From an uncultured Ilumatobacter sp. (GTDB taxonomy: Bacteria; Actinomycetota; Acidimicrobiia; Acidimicrobiales; Ilumatobacteraceae): a DNA stretch of 15,261 nucleotides. Made by a program: the position numbers and the translations under genes. The stretch covers positions 1 through 15,261 of the forward strand of contig CALICC010000073.1 of NCBI GenBank assembly GCA_938049325.1, read 5' to 3'. This document shows, in pieces, positions 11,721-15,261 of the stretch; position 1 is the first letter of the stretch, and each line of letters opens with the position of its first letter. Under the pieces are notes generated by a model. That model was not told where the DNA came from and made no database searches. It saw nothing but the letters and a program-made list of their open reading frames with translations.

Positions 11721-13058
11721 TCAGTGCAATGCTCGCTCGTCGACCTCGACCAGGGCTGCTGCGTGGTGAGCCTCAACATGGGCCTCACGCGGCAGGCCCG
11801 ACGGGATGGAGCACTCGGTCGCCTTGTCGCCGACGATCGCGTCGGCGTTGCCGCCGAGTTTGCGCAACCCGAAGAGTGCGGGCAACGCGAGCACCGTGAA
11901 CGCCCCGCCAACCACGTAGCCCGGCGCAAAGCCTCTGGCGTCCGACACCGCGCCGAGGCCAACCTGGCCACCAACGCCTCCCACCGAGGTGACCATTGCG
12001 TCGAAGCTGACGACTGTGGCCCGGTTCTCGCTGGCGGTCACCTGGTGGAGATACGCCTGACGAACGGGAGAAATCACTCCCATGGAGCCGGCAACGACGA
12101 AGAGGCACGCGACGGCAAACGCAAACGACGACGTGACGCCCATCAACACCGCGGCGACGGTGCTGGTTCCGCTCGCGACCATCAACATCGTGCTGCGGCG
12201 CGAACATCGGTGGCTCACCACCTTCACGATCTGGTTGCCGACGATGGTGGCAACCGACAGCCCCGCGGTCACCAGTCCGATGACCCACACGGCGTCACGG
12301 TCGAGCAGTTCGAGGAAGTAGGGCTGGGCGGCATAGAAGGCCCAGCCGAAGAAGACACCGCGGATGCTGGCTGAGATCATCAGCAACCGCAGCCCGGGTT
12401 GGCGCCAGCCCGCCGACACGCCGACCGCAGTCTCGTGTCGCATTTCCTTGGGGATGTCGCGCACGCCGATGCGGCGCGGCTCGAACCCGATCTCGTGCAT
12501 GAGCGAAGACGCAACCACGAACACGATCACCAAGAGCCCCGATCGCACGATGAACGGCACCGCCAGGTCGAGCTGTCCGAGGAACCCGCCGCTGATCGTG
12601 CCGACGAACATTGCTGCGCCGCTGACCTGTTGGTTGCGGGCAAACACTTGATCGAGCTGGTCGTCACCGCCAAGCGACTTCAGACCATCGACGAGCCAGG
12701 CCTCGAGCGCCCCTGAGTAGAACGTGAAGCCGAGGCCCATGAACACCGAGATGACGCCGAACACGAGGAGGCCCGCATCGGCCTGGGCGGCAACGAGGTA
12801 GAGCGCGGTCGTCGCACCGAGCACGGCGACGCTGGCGAGGTATGACACCCGCCGACCAAGGGTGTCAGCCACGACGCCCGTCGGGATCTCGAACAGCACC
12901 ATCCCCACCGAGAAGAGCGCGTTCGCGATGAAGACCTCGGTGATGCCGAGGCCAGCATCGAGCAGGAACAAGGTATTCACCGACCAGATGAGCGACGCCG
13001 CAAGCGTGTACATGCCCGACAACGTCATGTACGAGCGGATGAGGCGATCAGGCGTCAC
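11721..13058 (-). CDS. MFS transporter, probable drug/proton exporter
   Basis: A 445-residue membrane protein with about 12 hydrophobic segments. The MFS motif A is visible between helices 2 and 3 as GVVADTLGRRVSYLAS. Further membrane segments include GLLVFGVISVFMGLGFTFYS, SGLLVIVFVVASSLM, GWAFYAAQPYFLEL and FAFAVACLFVVAGSMGVI. The C-terminal tail (about 415-445) is hydrophilic. Expected role: export of a small compound using the proton gradient. The frame is open to 13262, but the GTG at 13058 overlaps the TetR stop (GTGA), and membrane helix 1 starts about 12 residues later. The gene is the second of a TetR-MFS operon facing the aromatic-cleavage genes. The substrate may be an aromatic compound or its metabolite (inference). 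Confidence 0.9.
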   Translation of the reverse strand: MTPDRLIRSYMTLSGMYTLAASLIWSVNTLFLLDAGLGITEVFIANALFSVGMVLFEIPTGVVADTLGRRVSYLASVAVLGATTALYLVAAQADAGLLVFGVISVFMGLGFTFYSGALEAWLVDGLKSLGGDDQLDQVFARNQQVSGAAMFVGTISGGFLGQLDLAVPFIVRSGLLVIVFVVASSLMHEIGFEPRRIGVRDIPKEMRHETAVGVSAGWRQPGLRLLMISASIRGVFFGWAFYAAQPYFLELLDRDAVWVIGLVTAGLSVATIVGNQIVKVVSHRCSRRSTMLMVASGTSTVAAVLMGVTSSFAFAVACLFVVAGSMGVISPVRQAYLHQVTASENRATVVSFDAMVTSVGGVGGQVGLGAVSDARGFAPGYVVGGAFTVLALPALFGLRKLGGNADAIVGDKATECSIPSGLPREAHVEAHHAAALVEVDERALH

Positions 13059-13714
13059 GCGTCGGTTCCGTTCGGGCCGAGGAATATGGCCACCAGTGCG
13101 TCGGCGTGACGATCGATGAACGTCTCGTCGAGGGTGTCGTGGCCCAGCAGCAGTGCTTCCGGCGCGTTGACGTAGGGCAGCGAGGCCGCCCCGACGATTG
13201 AGTAGTAGAGGACCGTCTCGTCGATATCGGCGACGACACCCTTCGAACGCAACGCTCGCCACGCGCGCGTCAACGCCTCGAACCGTGGACGGACGTGGCG
13301 GTCGACGATCCAGGCCAGCCGATCGGATGCGACCGTCGCCTCGTGCACCATGATGCGGTTCAGTTCGGGGAGTTGCGCGGCGGCGTGCACGAACGCCCGC
13401 ACGTGTCCCGCGAATTCGGATCGCTCGTCGGTCACCGGTGGACTCGCTTCCACCTGCCGCAGCACTACGTCATCGAGACGTTCGAAGAGATGATCGACCG
13501 CGGCGCGCCACAGCGCCTCCTTTGACGAGAAGTGGTAGTTGATCTGGGGCTGCTGGGTCTCAGCCGCGGTTGCGATCGCGCGCGTCGACGTCGCTTCGAA
13601 GCCGTGCGCGGCGAACTCGTGCAACGCTGCTTCGAGCAGCTTCAGGCGAGTGGTCGCCGATCGCGCCTGACGGCGGCGCGGTGCGTTCGTGGCATCGACG
13701 ACTGCTGGTGACAC
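13055..13714 (-). CDS. TetR-family regulator of the MFS operon
   Basis: A 219-residue TetR protein. Residues 1-20 are basic (APRRRQARSATTR), followed by LKLLEAALHEFAAHGFEATS (25-44), TRAIATAAETQQPQINYHFS (44-63) and SKEALWRAAVDHLF. The INYHFSSKEALW stretch is the conserved end of the TetR DNA-binding domain. The C-terminal domain (80-219) is helical. Start: GTG at 13714, with a leaderless promoter 7 bases in front. The stop overlaps the MFS start by 4 bases (GTGA). It faces the dioxygenase-like gene at 13754 across only 39 bases, so one operator could control both directions. Confidence 0.92.
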   Translation of the reverse strand: MSPAVVDATNAPRRRQARSATTRLKLLEAALHEFAAHGFEATSTRAIATAAETQQPQINYHFSSKEALWRAAVDHLFERLDDVVLRQVEASPPVTDERSEFAGHVRAFVHAAAQLPELNRIMVHEATVASDRLAWIVDRHVRPRFEALTRAWRALRSKGVVADIDETVLYYSIVGAASLPYVNAPEALLLGHDTLDETFIDRHADALVAIFLGPNGTDA

Positions 13715-13715
13715 G

Positions 13716-13743
13716 TTGACAATTATCTATCAAGTGATCTAAT
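13716..13743 (+). promoter_or_regulatory. Promoter of the dioxygenase-like gene
   Basis: A perfect TTGACA (13716-13721), a 16-base spacer and TCTAAT (13738-13743, 5 of 6 matches). The ATG at 13754 lies 10 bases beyond, so the transcript has little or no leader. Confidence 0.7.
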
Positions 13744-13750
13744 TTGTCCA
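13722..13750 (-). promoter_or_regulatory. Promoter of the TetR-MFS operon (leaderless)
   Basis: On the minus strand TGGACA (13745-13750), a 17-base spacer and GATAAT (13722-13727), with the GTG start 7 bases on. It lies on the opposite strand within the same stretch as the plus-strand promoter, so the two cannot both be occupied. The arms TTGACAA and TTGTCCA are a near-inverted repeat, and ATCA-AG-TGAT (13729-13738) lies at the centre; together they are a plausible TetR operator. Confidence 0.68.
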
Positions 13751-13753
13751 GCC

Positions 13754-14689
13754 ATGGCGCTGCACCGGCTGACTTCCATCACGCTCGGAGTCCCTGACGT
13801 CACCGCGTCGTCAGCGTTCTTCGAAGACTTCGGACTCACCGGCAACGCGGGCGCAAGCACGTCGTCGACTCGTTTGGCGACCCGTGACGGTGGCGAACAG
13901 GTCGAACTCGTCCACGCGCCCACTCGCCGGCTTGATCGCATCGGCATCGGAGCCGACGACGCCAACGACCTCACCCGCATCGCCGCAGTGGCCAATCGCT
14001 CCTCGATTGCCGAGATCGTCGAGTCGTCATCCGATCGATTGGTGTTGCGCGAACCCGTCACCGGATTACTCGTCGACGTGACCGTCGCCGATGACTATGC
14101 GGCGGCGCTGTCGGTGCACACCTTCAATCGTCCCGGAGGCGAGCCCGAACGCATCGACACACCCGCCAACAGCGTCCTCACACACGATCCGGTGCGCCCG
14201 TCCAACCTCACGCACGTGGTGTACAGCACACCCGATCAACCGACCACGCTCGCGTTCTTCACCGACGTGCTCGGCTTCGAGATCAGCGACCAGATTCCGG
14301 GGATCATTGCGTTCGCGCGCTGCGGCAACGTGCATCACAACGTGGCGATTCAGGCAGGGCCAGTCGCGTACCCTCACCACATCGCATTCGAAGTCGACGA
14401 CATCGACGACGTCGTCCGCGGCGGACAGCGCATGGTCGACGCCGACCCCGACCGGCACATGTGGGGCGTCGGTCGTCATGCAATCGGTTCGAACTGGTAC
14501 TGGTACCTGCGCGAGCCCGGGGGAACGTTCGTCGAGTACACCGCCGATATCGACCGCATCTCCGAACAAGATCTGTACCGCCCGAAGGACTGGACGGGAC
14601 ACGAGTTCCTCTACTCGTTCGGGCCTCCACCACCACCCGAGTTCCTCGAGCCTGCCGATCTGGCCGAGCTCATCGCCGCAGCCAGCTGA
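13754..14689 (+). CDS. VOC-family extradiol dioxygenase-like protein
   Basis: A 311-residue two-domain vicinal-oxygen-chelate protein. The N-terminal module (1-115) starts LHRLTSITLGVPDVTASSAF and seems not to hold metal. The C-terminal module (150-265) has His154 in NLTHVVYST, His209 in PHHIAFEVDDIDDV and Glu261 in GGTFVEYTAD: the 2-His-1-Glu iron set of type I extradiol dioxygenases (XylE/BphC group), in the right order and spacing. The length is right for the family. The reaction would be ring-opening of a catechol by O2. The Pro-rich tail (FGPPPPPEFLEP) is unusual. The following FAH-family gene starts 29 bases later, matching a meta-cleavage pathway. It is divergent from the TetR-MFS operon. 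A non-catalytic VOC role cannot be excluded. Confidence 0.85.
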   Translation: MALHRLTSITLGVPDVTASSAFFEDFGLTGNAGASTSSTRLATRDGGEQVELVHAPTRRLDRIGIGADDANDLTRIAAVANRSSIAEIVESSSDRLVLREPVTGLLVDVTVADDYAAALSVHTFNRPGGEPERIDTPANSVLTHDPVRPSNLTHVVYSTPDQPTTLAFFTDVLGFEISDQIPGIIAFARCGNVHHNVAIQAGPVAYPHHIAFEVDDIDDVVRGGQRMVDADPDRHMWGVGRHAIGSNWYWYLREPGGTFVEYTADIDRISEQDLYRPKDWTGHEFLYSFGPPPPPEFLEPADLAELIAAAS

Positions 14690-14718
14690 CCGTTCAACCA
14701 TCGAAAGGCACACATCAC

Positions 14719-15261
14719 ATGGGATTCCGACTCGCCAACGTCGACGGGCGGGCCGCGCTCGTTCACGGTGACCGCTACACCGACCTCGCCACGCATTCCC
14801 AGGGCGCACTCGGCCCCGACCTGATGCACGCGCTCGAACGACCCGACCTATTGGCCGAGTTCTCCGAGCGCCTCGACGACGCGTCGGTGACCGGCCTCCT
14901 CGCCAACGTCACACTCGGACCGCCGGTCCCACGTCCGCAGAAGATCTTCGGAATCGGGCTCAACTACGCGGCGCACGTTGCCGAGAGCGGGCGCGAGGCA
15001 CCGGCAAGTCCCGTCGTGTTCACCAAGTTCCCGTCGTGCCTCACGGGCCCGACCGGCGACGTCGAGATCCGTGGCGACGGCGTCGACTATGAAGTCGAGC
15101 TGGTCGTGGTGATCGGGCAGGGCGGCCGCGACATCTCACCCGACGACGCATGGGATCACGTGGTGGGCGTGACCGTCGGCCAGGACATCTCCGACCGTCC
15201 GGTCCAATTCGCCGCCAAGCCGCCGCACTTCGACCTCGCCAAGTCCTTCGACACCTACGGT
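14719..15261 (+). CDS. Fumarylacetoacetate hydrolase-family protein, N-terminal part (cut by window edge)
   Basis: The first 181 codons are in the window; the frame is open to the edge. A short variable N-terminal region is followed by the FAH signature: KIFGIGLNYAAHVAESGREA (75-94), VVFTKFPSCLTGPTGDVEI, then VDYEVELVVVIGQGGRDIS (113-131) with metal-binding Glu residues, and VVGVTVGQDISDR (139-151). The family includes 2-hydroxypent-2,4-dienoate-type hydratases, decarboxylases and acylpyruvate hydrolases. These act after ring cleavage by extradiol dioxygenases, so the neighbouring gene fits. The exact step cannot be read from this part. GAAAGG (14703-14708) lies 10 bases before the ATG, so initiation may be modest or coupled to the upstream gene, which ends 29 bases before. 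Confidence 0.9.
   Translation, partial: MGFRLANVDGRAALVHGDRYTDLATHSQGALGPDLMHALERPDLLAEFSERLDDASVTGLLANVTLGPPVPRPQKIFGIGLNYAAHVAESGREAPASPVVFTKFPSCLTGPTGDVEIRGDGVDYEVELVVVIGQGGRDISPDDAWDHVVGVTVGQDISDRPVQFAAKPPHFDLAKSFDTYG

Noticed and set aside
10693..11769. Plus-strand open frame of 358 codons
   Set aside because: It runs through the intergenic region and antisense to a well-supported TetR gene; composition is Arg/Ser-rich and no domain is seen.

Overview
The window looks like chromosomal DNA of a high-GC actinomycete. Evidence for this is the strongly G/C-biased third codon positions, several apparently leaderless promoters, and mycothiol-linked protein families (an Rv2466c-type reductase and two DinB/MDMPI-like proteins). 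A DUF222-type HNH protein at the left edge also fits. A member of the Acidimicrobiia, such as an Ilumatobacter relative, is my inference and not something the sequence proves. I see no tRNA, rRNA, CRISPR array or insertion sequence.

Layout, left to right. (1) 1-1439, minus strand: the N-terminus of a DUF222/HNH-type protein at the edge, then a two-gene operon of a DinB/MDMPI-like protein and an HxlR regulator, whose stop and start codons abut. (2) 1567-3595, minus: a TetR regulator followed by a lipoprotein form of a haloalkane-dehalogenase-like hydrolase, with an array of palindromic operator half-sites in front. (3) 3747-7311: a flavodoxin-like reductase (minus) divergent from a plus-strand group made of a lipoprotein of unknown function, an ecdysteroid-kinase-like phosphotransferase and an inositol-monophosphatase/CysQ-like phosphatase; the last two overlap by 4 bases.

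(4) 7332-10661, minus: the most unusual part, a compact five-gene run. In transcription order it holds an NTF2/lumazine-binding-like protein, a YHS-domain protein, a peroxiredoxin-like protein, one continuous reading frame joining an Rv2466c-type mycothiol-dependent reductase to an H-NOX (haem-nitric-oxide-binding) domain, and a DinB/MDMPI-like protein. I read this as a candidate redox or nitrosative-stress module. The joined frame carries a 13-bp perfect hairpin and an internal ribosome binding site in its linker, so it may yield both a fusion protein and free H-NOX.

(5) 11029-15261: a TetR gene with a good leaderless promoter and four exact 11-bp tandem repeats upstream; then a TetR-MFS exporter operon (minus) divergent from an extradiol-dioxygenase-like VOC protein and a fumarylacetoacetate-hydrolase-family gene cut by the right edge (plus). 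The last two look like successive steps of aromatic meta-cleavage. The two divergent promoters occupy the same 35 bp.
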